Shown: positions 1 to 11,091, counted from the first letter of the stretch. The stretch: 64,000 nucleotides of DNA from Paraburkholderia caballeronis (GCF_900104845.1 NZ_FNSR01000002.1:1984001-2048000), one strand, 5' to 3'. Translations and numbers: made by a program. Notes: generated by a model from the letters alone, not told the origin.

Positions 1-1
1 C

Positions 2-907
2 TGCGACGACGACGGCCGCGAGGTCGAAGGGCAACTGTACGAACTCGCGAACGGCTGTCTGTGCTGCACGGTGCAGGAGGAGTTTTTCCCGGTGATGGAG
101 CAACTGGTCGAGCGGCGCGATGCGATCGACCACGTGCTGATCGAGACGTCCGGCCTCGCGCTGCCGAAGCCGCTGGTGCAGGCGTTCAACTGGCCGTCGA
201 TCCGCAACAGCTTCACCGTCGATTCGGTCATTACCGTCGTGGACGGCCCGGCCGCCGCGAGCGGCCAGTTCGCGGACGATCCGCACGCGGTCGATGCGCA
301 GCGCCGCGCCGACCCGAACCTCGACCACGAATCGCCGCTGCACGAACTGTTCGAAGACCAGTTGGGCGCGGCGGACCTGGTGATCCTGAACAAGACCGAT
401 CAGCTCGACGAAACGCAGCAGCAGGCAGTCGAACAACTGATCGCGGCCGAAGTGCCGCCGCAGGTGAAGATCGTGCGCGCGCAGCGCGGGCAACTCGACC
501 TGCACACGCTGCTCGGCCTTGGCGCGGCGTCCGAGGAGACGATCCATCTGCGCGTCGATCATCACGGTTCCGCCGACGATCCCGACCACGATCATCATCA
601 CGACGACTTCGACTCGGTCGTCGTCGAAGCGGACGTGCGCTCGCGCGACGCGATCGTCGCCGCGTTGCAGGCGGTCGTCGCGCAGCACACGATCTATCGC
701 GTGAAGGGTTTCGCGGCGCTGCCCGACGCGCCGATGCGGCTCGTCGTGCAGGGCGTCGGCCAGCGGTTCGACAGTTATTTCGACCGCCGCTGGCAGGACG
801 GCGAAACCCGCAACAGCCGCTTCGTGCTGATCGGCGAGGACCTCGACCGCGCGACGCTGCAACGCGCGCTCGACGCCGCGCTCGGCGTCGAAACACAACC
901 GGTTTAA
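2..907 (+). CDS. cobW: CobW-family G3E GTPase (5' end outside window)
   Basis: The reading frame is already open at base 2, so the N-terminus with the P-loop lies upstream of the window. The visible part has the COG0523 hallmark GCLCCT (about bases 53-70), an ETSGL switch-like motif, the NKTD guanine-specificity motif and a His/Asp-rich stretch (HDHHHDD-like, about bases 560-610). CobW-type proteins are GTPases that deliver a metal; this family is tied to cobalt insertion when encoded beside cobN. Here the stop codon is 6 bases before the cobN start, which supports a cobalt chaperone role for the neighbouring chelatase. The methionine at 71 is a GTG well inside the conserved domain and is not the start. 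Identification is firm; the exact metal is inferred from context. Confidence 0.93.
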   Translation, partial: CDDDGREVEGQLYELANGCLCCTVQEEFFPVMEQLVERRDAIDHVLIETSGLALPKPLVQAFNWPSIRNSFTVDSVITVVDGPAAASGQFADDPHAVDAQRRADPNLDHESPLHELFEDQLGAADLVILNKTDQLDETQQQAVEQLIAAEVPPQVKIVRAQRGQLDLHTLLGLGAASEETIHLRVDHHGSADDPDHDHHHDDFDSVVVEADVRSRDAIVAALQAVVAQHTIYRVKGFAALPDAPMRLVVQGVGQRFDSYFDRRWQDGETRNSRFVLIGEDLDRATLQRALDAALGVETQPV

Positions 908-913
908 GCCGCG

Positions 914-3900
914 ATGCATCTGTTGCGCACGGTGCCGGGCGGGTTCGTCGACGACACCGAAGGCGTCGTGCGGATCGACCAGCGCCCGGCCGACATCGTC
1001 GTGCTGAGTTCGGCGGACACGACGCTGTCGCTGCTCGCGAGCGTTGCGCCGCGCCTCGGTGCGGGTTTTCCGTCGATCCGGCTCGCGAACGTCACGTTCC
1101 TGCGCCAGCCGGCGTCCGTCGATTTTTACGTGGACGACGTGTTGCAGCACGCGCGCGCGGTGATCGTCGACCATCTCGGCGGCGAGAGCTACTGGCCTTA
1201 TGGGATCGAGCAGGTGGTCGCGCTCGCGCAGCGCCGGCAGCAGACGCTCGCGATGTTCTCCGGCGATCTTCAGGAGGACCCGCACCTGCTCGCGCGCAGC
1301 ACCGCCGACGCGGACCTGTGCCGGCAGTTGTGGCGTTATCTGCGCGAAGGCGGCCCGCAGAACGCGGAAGCGTTCCTGCGCTGCATCGCGCACCGCGTGT
1401 TCGGCTTCGGCGCGGAGCCGCCGCCGCCGCGCGCGTTGCCGGCCGCGACGCTGTATCACCCGGCGCACGACACGCCGACGATCGCGGACTGGCAGGCGCG
1501 CTGGCGCGCCGGCGCGCCGGTCGCCGCGATCCTGTTCTACAAGGCGCATTTGCAGGCCGCGAACACTGCGGCGTTCGACGCGCTGATCGATGCGCTCGAC
1601 GCGGAAGGCATCAACCCGCTGCCGGTCGCGATCACGTCGCTGAAGGATGCGTTGAGCCGCGCGGTCGTGCAGGAATTGTGCGCCGCGCACGATGTGGGGC
1701 TGGTGCTGAACACGACCGCGTTCGCGGTGTCGTCGCCGGACGATCCGGAAACGTTCGAACTCGCCGGCGACGCGCCGGTGTTGCAGGTGATCCTGAGCGG
1801 CGGCAATCGCGACGCGTGGCTGAAGGACAACCACGGGCTGAGTTCGCGCGACATCGCGATGCACGTCGCGCTGCCGGAGGTGGACGGCCGCATCGTCACG
1901 CGCGCGATCAGCTTCAAGGGGCTCGCGTACCGCTGCCCGCATACCGAGGTGGACGTCGTCCGTTACCAGCCGGACGCGGAGCGCGTGCGTTTCGTCGCGG
2001 AACTGGCGCGGCGCTGGTGCCGGTTGCGCCAGGCCGCGAATGCGGACAAGAAACTCGCGCTGATTCTTGCGAACTATCCGGTCAGCGAAGGGCGGATCGG
2101 CAACGGCGTCGGGCTCGATACGCCGGCGTCGGCGCTCGCGATTCTCGCGATGCTGCGCGACGCCGGTTATCGCACCGACGCGCTGCCCGCCGACGGCGAC
2201 GCGCTGCTGCGCACGCTGACCGAAGGCGTGACGAACGATCCGGCCGTGCGCGATCTGCGGCCCGCGTTGCAGAGCCTGTCGCTCGACGATTACGCGGACT
2301 ATGCGTCGCGTCTGCCGGCCGGCGTGCTCGACGCGGTGACGCGCCGCTGGGGACCGCCGCACGCGGACCCGACCGTGCGGCGCGGCCGCTTCATGATTGC
2401 GGGCTGGCGCTGCGGGCATCTGTTCGTCGGCATCCAGCCGCCGCGCTCCCGCGAACTGAACGACTACGCGAGTTACCACGACGCGGAACTCGTGCCGCCG
2501 CACGCCTATCTTGCGTTTTACTTCTGGCTGCGGCACCGGTTCGGCATCGACGCGGTGGTGCACGTCGGCAAGCACGGCAACCTCGAATGGCTGCCGGGCA
2601 AGAGCGTCGCGTTGAGCAGCGAGTGCTGGCCCGACCTGATTCTCGGGCCGCTGCCGCATCTGTACCCGTTCATCGTGAACGATCCCGGCGAGGGCAGCCA
2701 GGCGAAGCGGCGCGCGCAGGCGGTCATCATCGATCACCTGATGCCGCCGCTGACGCGCGCCGAAAACTACGGTCCGTTGCAGGACCTCGAACGTCAGGTG
2801 GACGAATACTACGACGCGCTGATGGTCGATCCGCGCCGCGCGAAGCTGCTGAGGCGCACGATCCTCGCGACGATCGTCGAACACCGGCTGCACGACGAAC
2901 TGAGCGTCGCGGAACCGAATGGACAGGACGCGGAGGACGAACTGCTGACGCGCGTCGATGCGTGGCTGTGCGAGCTGAAGGAAGCGCAGATCCGCGACGG
3001 GCTGCATACGTTCGGGCAATCGCCGCAAGGCGTGCAGCGGCGCGACACGTTGCTCGCGCTCGCGCGTTTTCCGGTCGGCGACGGGCGCGGGCGCAACGCG
3101 AGCCTGATCGATGCGCTCGCGCTCGATCTCGGCGTCGGGCAGCGGTTCGATCCGCTGTCGCCGGACTGGTCGGCCGAGTGGACCGGGCCGAGGCCCGACG
3201 CGCTGCTGCGCGTCAGCGACGCGCCGTGGCGGCACAACGGCGATACGCGCGAGCGGCTTGAACTGCTCGCGGCGGAACTGCTGGATGCGTTGTGCGATGC
3301 GGATGACGCGAGTTCGACCGATGCCGCGCGGCCGCTTGCGGCCGCGCTCGAACGAACGGCGCTCGAACGAACGGCGCTCGAACGAACGGCGCTCGAACGA
3401 ACGGCGCTCGAACGAACGGCGCTCGAACGAACGGCGCTCGAACGAACGGCGCTCGAACGAACGGCGCTCGAACGAACGGCGCTCGAACGAACGACGCTCG
3501 AACGAACAAAGCTCGACCGCACCGCGCCAGTCCTCGGCCGCCTGCGCACCGACGTGCTGCCGCGCCTCGACGCCTGCGGCGAGCAGGAAATGACCCAGTT
3601 GCGCCGCGGCCTCGAAGGCCGTTTCGTGCCGCCGGGGCCGAGCGGTTCGCCGTCGCGCGGCCGGCCGGACGTGCTGCCGACCGGCCGCAACTTCTATTCG
3701 GTCGATACGCGCGCGATCCCGACCCAGGCCGCGTGGGCGCTCGGCCTGAAGTCCGCACAGCAACTGATCGAACGTCATCTGCAAGAACACGGCGACTATC
3801 CGCGCGCGGTCGGCCTGTCGGTGTGGGGCACCGCGACGATGCGCACCGGCGGCGACGACGTCGCGCAGGCGCTCGCGCTGATCGGCGTGCGGCCGAAGTG

Positions 3901-4891
3901 GGCGCCCGGCAGCCATCGCGTGACCGACTTCGAGATCCTGCCGATCGCCGCGTTCGACCGGCCGCGGATCGACGTGACGCTGCGCGTGTCCGGCTTTTTC
4001 CGCGACGCGTTTCCGAACGTGATCCATCTGTTCGACGCGGCCGTGCAGGCGGTGGCCGAACTCGACGAGCCCGACGACGTGAACCCGATCCGCGCGCGCG
4101 TGCGGCGCGAGCGCGACGACTGGATCGCGAAGGGGCTGTCCGCCGACGACGCGCGCCGCCGCGCGGGCTGGCGCGTGTTCAGCGCGCGGCCCGGCGCGTA
4201 TGGCGCAGGCTTGCAGGAGATCGTCGACGGCGGCCGCTGGCAGACCGACGCGGACCTCGCCTCCGCGTATCACGCATGGGGCGGTTATGCGTACACGCAG
4301 CAGCAGTCCGGCGAAGACGCGCGCGACGCGTTCGGCGTGCGGCTCGCGGCGATCGACGTGGTGCTGCACAACCAGGACAACCGCGAGCACGACGTGCTCG
4401 ATTCGAACGACTACTACCAGTTCCACGGCGGGATGGCCGTCGCGGTGCGGCACTTCGCGGGCGCGCAGCCGACGCTCTATCACGCGGACCACAGCAACCC
4501 GGCCGCGCCGGCGATCCGTCCGCTGACCGAGGAGATCGCGCGCGTGATCCGCTCGCGCGTCGTGAACCCGAAGTGGCTCGACGGCGTGAAGCGGCACGGC
4601 TACAAGGGCGCGGCGGAAATCGCCGCGACCGTCGATTATCTGTACGGCTACGATGCGACCGCGCGCGTCGTCGCCGATCATCAATATGCGCTGGTCGCAA
4701 ACGCGTATCTGAACGACGCCGACACGCGCGCGTTTCTCGAACGGCACAATCCGCATGCGCTGCACGGCATCTGCGAACGGCTGCTCGAAGCGATGCAGCG
4801 CGGGTTGTGGCAGTCGCCGGGCGACTATCGCGCGCAGATCGAACAGCATCTGATCGCAGCCGAACAGCGTATCGAGGGAGCACCTTCATGA
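914..4891 (+). CDS. cobN: Cobaltochelatase large subunit CobN
   Basis: A 1325-aa protein of the CobN/BchH/ChlH family, the large subunit that binds hydrogenobyrinate a,c-diamide and the incoming cobalt in the late-insertion, oxygen-tolerant B12 route. The length is slightly above the usual size of about 1250-1280 aa, and the excess is explained by an inserted pentapeptide repeat (ALERT, about residues 811-870). Family-typical segments include [13 protein letters not shown] (about bases 2563-2600) and the conserved C-terminal block with ENRxHD-like [15 protein letters not shown]. The ATG at 914 follows cobW by 6 bases, and the stop overlaps the ATPase start by 4 bases (ATGA), so the genes are translationally coupled. 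The partner subunits here are ChlI/ChlD-like rather than CobS/CobT. Confidence 0.95.
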   Translation: MHLLRTVPGGFVDDTEGVVRIDQRPADIVVLSSADTTLSLLASVAPRLGAGFPSIRLANVTFLRQPASVDFYVDDVLQHARAVIVDHLGGESYWPYGIEQVVALAQRRQQTLAMFSGDLQEDPHLLARSTADADLCRQLWRYLREGGPQNAEAFLRCIAHRVFGFGAEPPPPRALPAATLYHPAHDTPTIADWQARWRAGAPVAAILFYKAHLQAANTAAFDALIDALDAEGINPLPVAITSLKDALSRAVVQELCAAHDVGLVLNTTAFAVSSPDDPETFELAGDAPVLQVILSGGNRDAWLKDNHGLSSRDIAMHVALPEVDGRIVTRAISFKGLAYRCPHTEVDVVRYQPDAERVRFVAELARRWCRLRQAANADKKLALILANYPVSEGRIGNGVGLDTPASALAILAMLRDAGYRTDALPADGDALLRTLTEGVTNDPAVRDLRPALQSLSLDDYADYASRLPAGVLDAVTRRWGPPHADPTVRRGRFMIAGWRCGHLFVGIQPPRSRELNDYASYHDAELVPPHAYLAFYFWLRHRFGIDAVVHVGKHGNLEWLPGKSVALSSECWPDLILGPLPHLYPFIVNDPGEGSQAKRRAQAVIIDHLMPPLTRAENYGPLQDLERQVDEYYDALMVDPRRAKLLRRTILATIVEHRLHDELSVAEPNGQDAEDELLTRVDAWLCELKEAQIRDGLHTFGQSPQGVQRRDTLLALARFPVGDGRGRNASLIDALALDLGVGQRFDPLSPDWSAEWTGPRPDALLRVSDAPWRHNGDTRERLELLAAELLDALCDADDASSTDAARPLAAALERTALERTALERTALERTALERTALERTALERTALERTALERTALERTTLERTKLDRTAPVLGRLRTDVLPRLDACGEQEMTQLRRGLEGRFVPPGPSGSPSRGRPDVLPTGRNFYSVDTRAIPTQAAWALGLKSAQQLIERHLQEHGDYPRAVGLSVWGTATMRTGGDDVAQALALIGVRPKWAPGSHRVTDFEILPIAAFDRPRIDVTLRVSGFFRDAFPNVIHLFDAAVQAVAELDEPDDVNPIRARVRRERDDWIAKGLSADDARRRAGWRVFSARPGAYGAGLQEIVDGGRWQTDADLASAYHAWGGYAYTQQQSGEDARDAFGVRLAAIDVVLHNQDNREHDVLDSNDYYQFHGGMAVAVRHFAGAQPTLYHADHSNPAAPAIRPLTEEIARVIRSRVVNPKWLDGVKRHGYKGAAEIAATVDYLYGYDATARVVADHQYALVANAYLNDADTRAFLERHNPHALHGICERLLEAMQRGLWQSPGDYRAQIEQHLIAAEQRIEGAPS
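3346..3525 (+). repeat. 15-bp tandem repeat array inside cobN
   Basis: Nine identical copies of GCTCGAACGAACGGC run from 3346 to 3480, followed by three diverging copies (3481-3495, 3496-3510, 3511-3525). In frame they encode ALERT pentapeptides, then TLERT and KLDRT. Identity at the base level, including third positions, indicates recent slippage or unequal-crossover expansion. A period divisible by three keeps the gene open. The array sits in a linker between conserved CobN blocks. Confidence 0.97.
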
Positions 4892-5949
4892 CCGTATCGT
4901 CCGGCGGCAACCGGCCGGTGTTTCCGTTCGCGGCGCTGATCGGTCAGCCCGCGTTGCAGCAGGCGCTGCTGCTCGCGGCGATCGATCCGGGGATCGGCGG
5001 CGTGCTCGTCAGCGGGCCGCGCGGCACCGCGAAATCGACGGCGGCGCGCGCGCTCGCCGAACTGCTGCCGGAAGGGCGTTTCGTCACGCTGCCGCTCGGC
5101 GCGAGCGAGGACCGGCTGATCGGCACGCTCGACATCGAAAGCGCGCTGCGCGAGGGTTCGGTGCGCTTCTCGCCGGGGCTGCTCGCGCAGGCGCATCGCG
5201 GCGTGCTGTACGTCGACGAAATCAATCTGCTGCCGGACGCACTGGTCGACGTGCTGCTCGACGCCGCCGCGAGCGGCGTGAACACGATCGAGCGCGACGG
5301 CATCTCGCACAGTCACGATGCGCGTTTCGTGCTGATCGGCACGATGAATCCGGAAGAGGGCGAACTGCGGCCGCAACTGCTCGACCGCTTCGGGCTGATG
5401 GTCGAACTGGAGAACTGTTTCGATCCGCAGGTGCGTCGCGACATCGTGAACGCGCGGCTCGAATTCGACGCGGACCCGCAGCGGTTCAGCGACCGCCATG
5501 CGCCGCAACGCGACGACTACGTGCGGCGCATCGAGGCGGCGCGCGCCGTGTTGCCGGCGCTTCGGTTCGACGATGCGGTGCATCGGCGGGTCGGGCAGTG
5601 GTGCATCGAGGCCGCCGTCGATGGCTTGCGCGCGGACCTCGTGATGCTGCGTGCGGCGCGCGCGTTGGCCGCTTACGAGCAGGCGTCGTCGATCACGCCC
5701 GCGCATGTGGACCGCGTGGCCGATGCGGTGCTGAAGCATCGACGGCGCGCGGAAGGCAAGCCGCAGCCGGACGACGGCGAGGGGGCTTCGCGCGACGAAT
5801 CGCGTGACACGACATCCCCGCAGCCGCCGCACGACGGCAAGACCGCACCACAGACGGCCGACGAAAGCGACTGGGGTTATCTGCCGCCGGAACCGGCCGG
5901 CATCGACCCGGTGAAAGGCGTCGTCCCGCTCGCCGCAAAAAAACGCTGA
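4888..5949 (+). CDS. ChlI/BchI-like AAA+ ATPase, small cobaltochelatase subunit
   Basis: A 353-aa AAA+ protein of the magnesium-chelatase ChlI type. It has a Walker A motif GPRGTAKST (about residues 38-46), a Walker B motif [10 protein letters not shown] and sensor-1 region [18 protein letters not shown]. Beside cobN it should act as the ATP-driven motor of a class-I cobaltochelatase. The ATG overlaps the cobN stop (ATGA). The last codons are GCA AAA AAA CGC TGA: a run of seven A (5937-5943) right before the stop, followed by a hairpin, with a VWA domain open in the -1 frame. I infer that normal termination yields this short subunit and that a -1 shift yields a 582-aa ChlD-like protein ending at 6635. 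No separate small-subunit gene is visible. Confidence 0.9.
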   Translation: MTVSSGGNRPVFPFAALIGQPALQQALLLAAIDPGIGGVLVSGPRGTAKSTAARALAELLPEGRFVTLPLGASEDRLIGTLDIESALREGSVRFSPGLLAQAHRGVLYVDEINLLPDALVDVLLDAAASGVNTIERDGISHSHDARFVLIGTMNPEEGELRPQLLDRFGLMVELENCFDPQVRRDIVNARLEFDADPQRFSDRHAPQRDDYVRRIEAARAVLPALRFDDAVHRRVGQWCIEAAVDGLRADLVMLRAARALAAYEQASSITPAHVDRVADAVLKHRRRAEGKPQPDDGEGASRDESRDTTSPQPPHDGKTAPQTADESDWGYLPPEPAGIDPVKGVVPLAAKKR

Positions 5950-5997
5950 GCCATCGGGACGGCGCCGCCGCCGGTTCGACCGGCGGTTTCCGATGGC
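5937..5997 (+). promoter_or_regulatory. Candidate -1 programmed ribosomal frameshift signal
   Basis: The slippery heptamer A_AAA_AAA lies at 5937-5943 in the phase needed for a -1 shift (zero-frame codons AAA AAA at 5938-5943). The zero-frame stop TGA is at 5947-5949. A hairpin begins 6 bases after the heptamer: outer stem GCCATCGG (5950-5957) pairs with CCGATGGC (5990-5997), and an inner 8-bp stem CCGCCGGT (5968-5975) pairs with ACCGGCGG (5979-5986) around a 3-base loop. The -1 frame is open from 5943 to the stop at 6633-6635. All three classical elements (slippery site, spacer, downstream structure) are present. Transcriptional slippage on A7 is the main alternative. Confidence 0.82.
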
Positions 5998-6635
5998 CGC
6001 AGCGACAGGGCGCGGGTTTGCCGACGCGCGGCGATGCACGACGAGGCGCACGCAGCGGCGCGCGCCGCATCGCATGGCCGCCGACGCTCGCGGCGAAGCG
6101 CGCGCAGCCGTTCGACGTTTCGCATCTGCGTTTCAGGCCCGAAATCCCGCGCGGCGGCGCGCTGCATTGTTTCGTGCTCGACTGTTCGGGGTCGATGATG
6201 AGCGGCCGGCAACTCGCGCATGCGAAAGGACTGCTCGTTGCATTGTTCGACCAGGTGGGCGCATCGCGCGACGACGCGGTTTTGATCTGCTTCGGCGGCG
6301 CGCGCGCGGATGTGCGTTTCGGTCCGGCGATTCCGCGCTGGTGGAACGAACGCTGGCTGGAGCCGATCGGCGGCGGGGGCGGCACGCCGCTCGCGCACGG
6401 CATCCGCGCGGCGCGCACGGTGCTCGCGCGCGCGGCGAGACGGCGGCCCGCGCAGCAACGCTGGTTATGGCTGCTGACGGACGGACGCAGCGCGGACCGT
6501 CCGGCGCGTCCGCTCGAAGCGGACCGCACGGTGCTGGTCGATTTCGAGCGCGGCGCGGTCCGGCTCGGCCGTTGCGCGGCGCTCGCCGACGCCTGGGACG
6601 GCCTCTATCTCACGCCGGACGATCTGCTGGGTTAG
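5943..6635 (+). CDS. VWA domain, C-terminal part of a frameshift-made ChlD-like chelatase subunit
   Basis: In the -1 frame relative to the upstream ATPase, 230 codons stay open to a TAG at 6633-6635. They encode a basic, Pro/Gly-rich linker and a von Willebrand A domain with the MIDAS motif DCSGSM and the later LTDG motif. ChlD/CobT-type medium subunits consist of a ChlI-like AAA domain, a linker and a VWA domain; joining residues 1-352 of the ATPase to this stretch gives exactly that order (582 aa). As a free-standing gene it would have to start at a TTG (6018) with no evident ribosome binding site, which makes expression by frameshift more likely. The 3' end overlaps the convergent cbiG-cobJ gene by 26 bases. 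Confidence 0.8.
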   Translation, partial: TLSHRDGAAAGSTGGFRWPQRQGAGLPTRGDARRGARSGARRIAWPPTLAAKRAQPFDVSHLRFRPEIPRGGALHCFVLDCSGSMMSGRQLAHAKGLLVALFDQVGASRDDAVLICFGGARADVRFGPAIPRWWNERWLEPIGGGGGTPLAHGIRAARTVLARAARRRPAQQRWLWLLTDGRSADRPARPLEADRTVLVDFERGAVRLGRCAALADAWDGLYLTPDDLLG

Positions 6636-8379
6636 CGTTGCCGTTGCCGTCGTCTGGATCGCCAGGATACCAGCGCGGCGTGTAGATCCACTCGCGCTGC
6701 CCCGGATAAACGACCTTGCGCGTCTGCGACGACCCGACGATCACCATCGTCCGCATATCGACCTGGTCGGCGCGCAGCGCGCCGAGCGGGGTCGTCGTCA
6801 GCATCGCGCCGGGGCGGCCGACATCGCGGCCGAGCACGACCGGCGTGTCGGCCGACCGCACGGCGCGCAGCACGTCCAGCGCGCGGTCGAGTTGCCACGG
6901 CCGCGCGCGGGAGATCGGGTTGTACAGCGCGATCACGAAGTCCGCTTCGGCCGCGTGGCGCAGCCGCGTTTCGATGGTGCGCCACGGCTTCAGGTTGTCC
7001 GACAGCGACACGATGCAGAAGTCGTGGCCGAGCGGCGCGCCCGCGAGCGCGGCCGTCGCCATCGCGGCCGAGACGCCCGGCACGATCTCCAGTTCGACGT
7101 CGGCCCATGCGGGGTCGGCCGCGCCGTCGAGCGCTTCGAGCACGGCGGCCGCCATCGCGAACACGCCGGGGTCGCCGGACGACACGACCGCGACGCGGCG
7201 GCCTTCGCTCGCGAGTTCGAACGCATGGCGCGCGCGTTGCAGTTCTTCGCGGTTGTCGGTGCCGTGCAGTTGCTGGCCGTCGCGGAACGGGCCGGCCATC
7301 TTCACGTAGGTGGCGTAGCCGATGATGTCGGTTGCGTCGTCGAGCGCGCGGCGCGCGGCCGGCACCCTCAGCGCGGCGTCGCCGGGGCCGAGGCCGACGA
7401 CGCTCAGCCTGCCGCGCGCGCGGCCGATCCGCAGCGGGTCGATCGGCTGCTCGCAGACGGCGATCGCGGCGCTGTCGCCCGCGTCGAGCGCGCGATAACG
7501 GACGGGTATCGCGGCGGCGGCGAGCATCGCATGCGGATCGTCGTTGCCATGATCGTGCGTCGCCACGTAGCGCAACGGCACGCCGAGCGAGGCCGCGGCT
7601 TCCACCGCGTCAGCATCGCCGATGAGCCGGCGCGGCACGAGCAGCGTTGCGAGCGAACGCATGGCGATATGGTGGGCGTCGAGCATCCGGCGCACGTCGT
7701 CGGCCATCCGCTCGCCGCGCGTATTGAGGGCGACCACCACGCAGCGCGGATGAATCAGCAGTTCGTCGGCGCTTCCCTCGGACGTCAATTCGCTGACGCG
7801 GATCGCGAGCCGCGCATCGTCCGCGAGCGGCACGCCGGTGCCGTCGAGCCACGGCGCGTCGCCTTCGAGCCGCGCGGCTTCACCGGCGAGCAGGCTCGAT
7901 ACGAAGTGCTTGCCCTGTTCGATGCTCGCGAGCGCGTAACCGTCGGGCGGATTCAGCAGGCAGGTGCCGAACCGCAATTCGCCGCTCGTCGTGATCGCGG
8001 CGGCGGTCTGCAACGCGTCCGCGATCTCGCGCGCCATGACGTTCACGCCCGCGAGTCCGCCGAGCAGCGGCACGACCGCGCTGCCGTCCTCCGCGACCGC
8101 CAGCACCGGCGGTTCGACGCCCTTGTCCGCGAGCGCCGGCGCAAGCGAGCGGATCACGATGCCGGCCGCGCACAGCACGACGAGCGGCGTGCCGCGCGCA
8201 TACAACTCGCGCAGATGCGGGCCGAGCGCGTCGTAACGTTCGTCGGCGTCATCGCTGCCGATGCGCGGATGCAGCCCATGCACGCGCGCGCCGGGATAAC
8301 AGGCCTGAATGCGCCGCGCGGTCGCGAGCGCGGATGGCCCGAGCACGACGATCGCGGGCGCGGCGTTCAGCGTTGCCAT
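6610..8379 (-). CDS. Fused CbiG / CobJ: lactone-opening enzyme plus precorrin-3B C17-methyltransferase
   Basis: A 589-aa bifunctional protein. The N-terminal part (about 1-330) matches CbiG, with LLGGLAGVN and a C-terminal CbiG domain; CbiG opens the ring-A delta-lactone in cobalt-precorrin-5A. The C-terminal part (about 335-589) is a tetrapyrrole methyltransferase of the CobJ/CbiH type with [19 protein letters not shown] and [10 protein letters not shown]; it methylates C17 with ring contraction. The ATG at 8377-8379 overlaps the end of cobI by 13 bases, giving the operon cobG-cobH-cobI-cbiG/cobJ on this strand. The upstream open frame to 9600 is a shadow of cobI and cobH. Having CbiG alongside CobG suggests a route without CobF, with CbiG and CbiD doing its work. 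Confidence 0.93.
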   Translation of the reverse strand: MATLNAAPAIVVLGPSALATARRIQACYPGARVHGLHPRIGSDDADERYDALGPHLRELYARGTPLVVLCAAGIVIRSLAPALADKGVEPPVLAVAEDGSAVVPLLGGLAGVNVMAREIADALQTAAAITTSGELRFGTCLLNPPDGYALASIEQGKHFVSSLLAGEAARLEGDAPWLDGTGVPLADDARLAIRVSELTSEGSADELLIHPRCVVVALNTRGERMADDVRRMLDAHHIAMRSLATLLVPRRLIGDADAVEAAASLGVPLRYVATHDHGNDDPHAMLAAAAIPVRYRALDAGDSAAIAVCEQPIDPLRIGRARGRLSVVGLGPGDAALRVPAARRALDDATDIIGYATYVKMAGPFRDGQQLHGTDNREELQRARHAFELASEGRRVAVVSSGDPGVFAMAAAVLEALDGAADPAWADVELEIVPGVSAAMATAALAGAPLGHDFCIVSLSDNLKPWRTIETRLRHAAEADFVIALYNPISRARPWQLDRALDVLRAVRSADTPVVLGRDVGRPGAMLTTTPLGALRADQVDMRTMVIVGSSQTRKVVYPGQREWIYTPRWYPGDPDDGNGNANPADRPA

Positions 8380-9098
8380 TTTTGCCCCGGCACGACGAGC
8401 AGCGAGAAATACGGCGACGCCATCGGATCGACGTCCGCGAGCGGCACGATGCGCTGGTTCGCCATCGTCGCGCGCTCGACGTACAGCGCGCGCTCCGCGA
8501 GGCCGAGTTGTTCGAGCACGCGGCGCACCTTGTCGAAGTTGCGGCCGAGCTTCATCACGACGGCCGCGTCGGCGGTGGCGAGCCGCTCGCGCAGTTCGTC
8601 TTCCGGCAGCACGCCGGACAGCACCGACAGGCTCTGGTTCCGGTACACGAGCGGCGCGCCGAGCACCGCCGCGCCGCCGAGCATCGAGCAGACGCCGGGC
8701 ACGACCTCGGTGTCGAAGCGCGCCGCGAGCCGGTCGTGCAGGTACATGTACGAGCCGTAGAAAAACGGGTCGCCCTCGCAGATCACCGCGACGTCGCGGC
8801 CGGCGTCCAGATGCCGGGCGACCGACTGCGCGGCTTCGTCGTAGAACGCCGCGATGATCGCCTCGTACGACAGCGGCGGTTCGAGCGCCTCGGTCGTGAC
8901 CGGATAGACGAGCGGCAGCCGCTCCTGTCCTGCGTCGAGATGCGCCTCGATGATGCCGAACGCGTTGCCTTTTTTTCCCTTCGCGACGAAATACGCGACG
9001 ACCGCCGCGCTCTTCAGCAGGCGCAGCGCCTTCAGCGTCAGCAGTTCGGGATCGCCGGGGCCGACGCCGAGGCCGTACAGACGTCCGGTTCGATTCAT
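8367..9098 (-). CDS. cobI: Precorrin-2 C20-methyltransferase
   Basis: A 243-aa tetrapyrrole methylase. The N-terminal [17 protein letters not shown] loop, [13 protein letters not shown] and [13 protein letters not shown] are the SAM-binding and substrate motifs of CobI/CbiL. It transfers a methyl group from S-adenosylmethionine to C20 of precorrin-2, making precorrin-3A. The ATG at 9096-9098 directly follows the cobH stop codon, and the 3' end overlaps cbiG-cobJ, so translation is coupled. The length matches the family. Confidence 0.95.
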   Translation of the reverse strand: MNRTGRLYGLGVGPGDPELLTLKALRLLKSAAVVAYFVAKGKKGNAFGIIEAHLDAGQERLPLVYPVTTEALEPPLSYEAIIAAFYDEAAQSVARHLDAGRDVAVICEGDPFFYGSYMYLHDRLAARFDTEVVPGVCSMLGGAAVLGAPLVYRNQSLSVLSGVLPEDELRERLATADAAVVMKLGRNFDKVRRVLEQLGLAERALYVERATMANQRIVPLADVDPMASPYFSLLVVPGQKWQR

Positions 9099-9725
9099 TT
9101 ATTCGACCTCGGTAGCGAGTGCGTTGACCGCGGCGGCCGCCATCGCGCTGCCGCCGCGCCGGCCTTCGACGCACACATAAGGCACGCCGCGGCTGTGCGC
9201 GGCGAGCGCCGCCTTCGACTCGGCCGCGCCGACGAAACCGACCGGAAAACCGACGATCAGCGCGGGTTTCGGCGCGCCCGCGTCGAGCATGTCGAGCAGG
9301 TGAAACAGCGCGGTCGGCGCGTTGCCGATCACGACGACGCTTTGCTCCATGCGCGGCCGCCACAGTTCGAGCGCGGCCGCCGAGCGCGTGTTGCCGAGTT
9401 CCTGCGCGAGCGCCGCGACGGCCGGGTCGCCGAGCGTGCAGATCACGTCGTTGTTCGCGGGCAGCCGCGCGCGCGTGATCCCTTCGGCGACCATCCGCGC
9501 GTCGCACAGGATCGGCGCGCCCGCGCGCAGCGCGCGGCGGCCCGCGTCGCCCGCGCCGGGCGAGAAGCGCAGCGCGTCGACGATATCGACCATCCCGCAC
9601 GCGTGGATCACGCGCACCGCGAGTTTTTCGAGGTCGGCGGGGATGCGCGACAGGTCCGCTTCCGCGCGGATCGTCGCGAACGACTGGCGATAGATGGCTT
9701 GCCCGTCGCGAAGGTAGTCAGACAT
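9099..9725 (-). CDS. cobH: Precorrin-8X methylmutase
   Basis: A 208-aa CobH/CbiC-family protein. Family motifs are visible: RVIHACGMVDI near residue 40 with the catalytic-region His, PILCDARMVAEGI, TRSAAALELW, and VIGNAPTALFHLLDML followed by PVGFVGAAESK. The enzyme moves a methyl group from C11 to C12, turning precorrin-8X into hydrogenobyrinate, the substrate for later amidation. The start overlaps the end of cobG by 8 bases and the stop abuts cobI, so it is the second gene of a four-gene operon. Confidence 0.96.
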   Translation of the reverse strand: MSDYLRDGQAIYRQSFATIRAEADLSRIPADLEKLAVRVIHACGMVDIVDALRFSPGAGDAGRRALRAGAPILCDARMVAEGITRARLPANNDVICTLGDPAVAALAQELGNTRSAAALELWRPRMEQSVVVIGNAPTALFHLLDMLDAGAPKPALIVGFPVGFVGAAESKAALAAHSRGVPYVCVEGRRGGSAMAAAAVNALATEVE

Positions 9726-11091
9726 CGGGGGTACTCCGGACCAGCTTGTCGAGGGTTTCGGCGGCCAGCGCGATCGACGCGTCGTGGGCGACCCGATCGC
9801 CGAAACCGGTTGTGCCGCCGTTGCGCCGGTACAGGTCGTAACGGCCGGGGGCGACGGCGAGCAGGGTGTAGGGCGCGCGATGCGCGGCCGCGCACGAGCG
9901 GCGGCAGCCGCTCAGATGGACTTCGGCTTTTGCCGGCAGACGGGCCGCGAGCGCGAGCGCATCGGCGCGTGTATCCGCGAGGCCGCGCGCGCAGCCGGCC
10001 GAGCCGGAACACGCGATCAGCCGCGCGAACGGCGCGTTCGCTTCGCACGCGAAGCCGAGCCGCGCGAGCGATGCGAGCGTGTCCGCCACGTCCCGGCTTG
10101 CGACGTCCGGCAGCAGCACGCCTTGCCACGGCGTGACGTGCAGTGAGCGGCTGCCGGTCGCGCGGCGGGCGAGATCGGCCAGTGCGCGCAGCGTCGCGGT
10201 GTCGATGCGGCCGAGCGGCGGCTGCGCGCCGATCCACCAGCGTTCGGCGTCGCGTTGCCGGTGCGCGCCGAAGCGCAGCGAAGGATCGGCTGCGGCGCGT
10301 CGCCATCCGGCGGGAGCGGGCTCGGGCGCGAAGTCGAGAGACGCGGACGCGCGTTGCCATACCGCCTCGGCCGGATGCCCGGCCGCGAGCAGGTCGCGCA
10401 TCCGCTGTGCGCCATCGAACGACGACGCGAAGTCGAGAAACGTATGCAGCAATGCGCGAACGAGCGCGGGGACCTGCGAGGGCCGCACCGTGCCGAGCGG
10501 CGTCGTGTTTGCGTTGCCGTGCGCGTCGTCGTTCGAGGGCGGACAACCGGCGAGACCGAACGCGAACCGCACGTCGCGCGCGGCGTCGTCCGCGATCGCG
10601 GCGAGCCAGATATCGTGCGGATGCGCGAGCATCGCGAGCCGTTCGCCGCCGTCGAGCAGCAACGCGAACTTCGGCGACAGCCGCGGAAAACGCGGCTCGT
10701 TCTGCAGCAGGTCGAGGATCTGTTCGGCCAGTGCGCGCGTGTCGATCGACGCGTGCGGATCGCGTCCGGCGACCGGGCTGGTCATCACGTTGCGCACGCC
10801 GTCGAGCGCGGCCGCGGCCTGCGCATCGAGGTCGCAGCGGCCGCCCGGCCCGAGGCCCGCCGCGATCAGTTCCGCGCTGAAGTCCGCTTCGCGGCCCGCG
10901 CGCACGCCGCGCACCTGAAGGTTCGCGCGGTTGGTCAGTTCGATCGGACCGGCCGCATGGCGGTCGGCGGCCGCGGCGAGCGCAAGCGCATGCGCGGCGT
11001 CGAGCACGCCGCCCGCGAGCCTGATCCGGCAGATGCCGCCGTCGAGCGCGGGCACGATGTGCAGCAGTCCCGGACAGTTCGACGTGTGCAT
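9718..11091 (-). CDS. cobG: Precorrin-3B synthase
   Basis: A protein of 457 aa when started at the ATG at 11089-11091, where similarity to CobG should begin ([20 protein letters not shown]). An in-frame extension to 11160 adds 23 Pro/Ser-rich residues that look non-coding. It has the nitrite/sulfite reductase half-domain fold, and its C-terminal cysteine set ([11 protein letters not shown], then HLSGCRRSC) would hold the [4Fe-4S] centre. CobG is the oxygen-using step that hydroxylates C20 and forms the gamma-lactone, so its presence marks the aerobic pathway. It is the first gene of the minus-strand operon and is divergent from cobL. Confidence 0.93.
   Translation of the reverse strand: MHTSNCPGLLHIVPALDGGICRIRLAGGVLDAAHALALAAAADRHAAGPIELTNRANLQVRGVRAGREADFSAELIAAGLGPGGRCDLDAQAAAALDGVRNVMTSPVAGRDPHASIDTRALAEQILDLLQNEPRFPRLSPKFALLLDGGERLAMLAHPHDIWLAAIADDAARDVRFAFGLAGCPPSNDDAHGNANTTPLGTVRPSQVPALVRALLHTFLDFASSFDGAQRMRDLLAAGHPAEAVWQRASASLDFAPEPAPAGWRRAAADPSLRFGAHRQRDAERWWIGAQPPLGRIDTATLRALADLARRATGSRSLHVTPWQGVLLPDVASRDVADTLASLARLGFACEANAPFARLIACSGSAGCARGLADTRADALALAARLPAKAEVHLSGCRRSCAAAHRAPYTLLAVAPGRYDLYRRNGGTTGFGDRVAHDASIALAAETLDKLVRSTPDV

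Noticed and set aside
61-3261. Long open frame over cobW and cobN (1066 aa, Arg/Ala-rich)
   Set aside because: Composition is typical of an out-of-frame reading in very GC-rich DNA; CobW and CobN in the other frame carry clear motifs.
5950-5997. Hairpin after the ChlI-like gene as a transcription terminator
   Set aside because: No T-run follows, and the -1 frame continues through it into a VWA domain, so a frameshift stimulator explains it better.
6018-6635. VWA protein as an independent gene starting at TTG 6018
   Set aside because: No ribosome binding site at the TTG, the frame is open further upstream to the slippery site, and ChlD-type subunits need the AAA domain in front.
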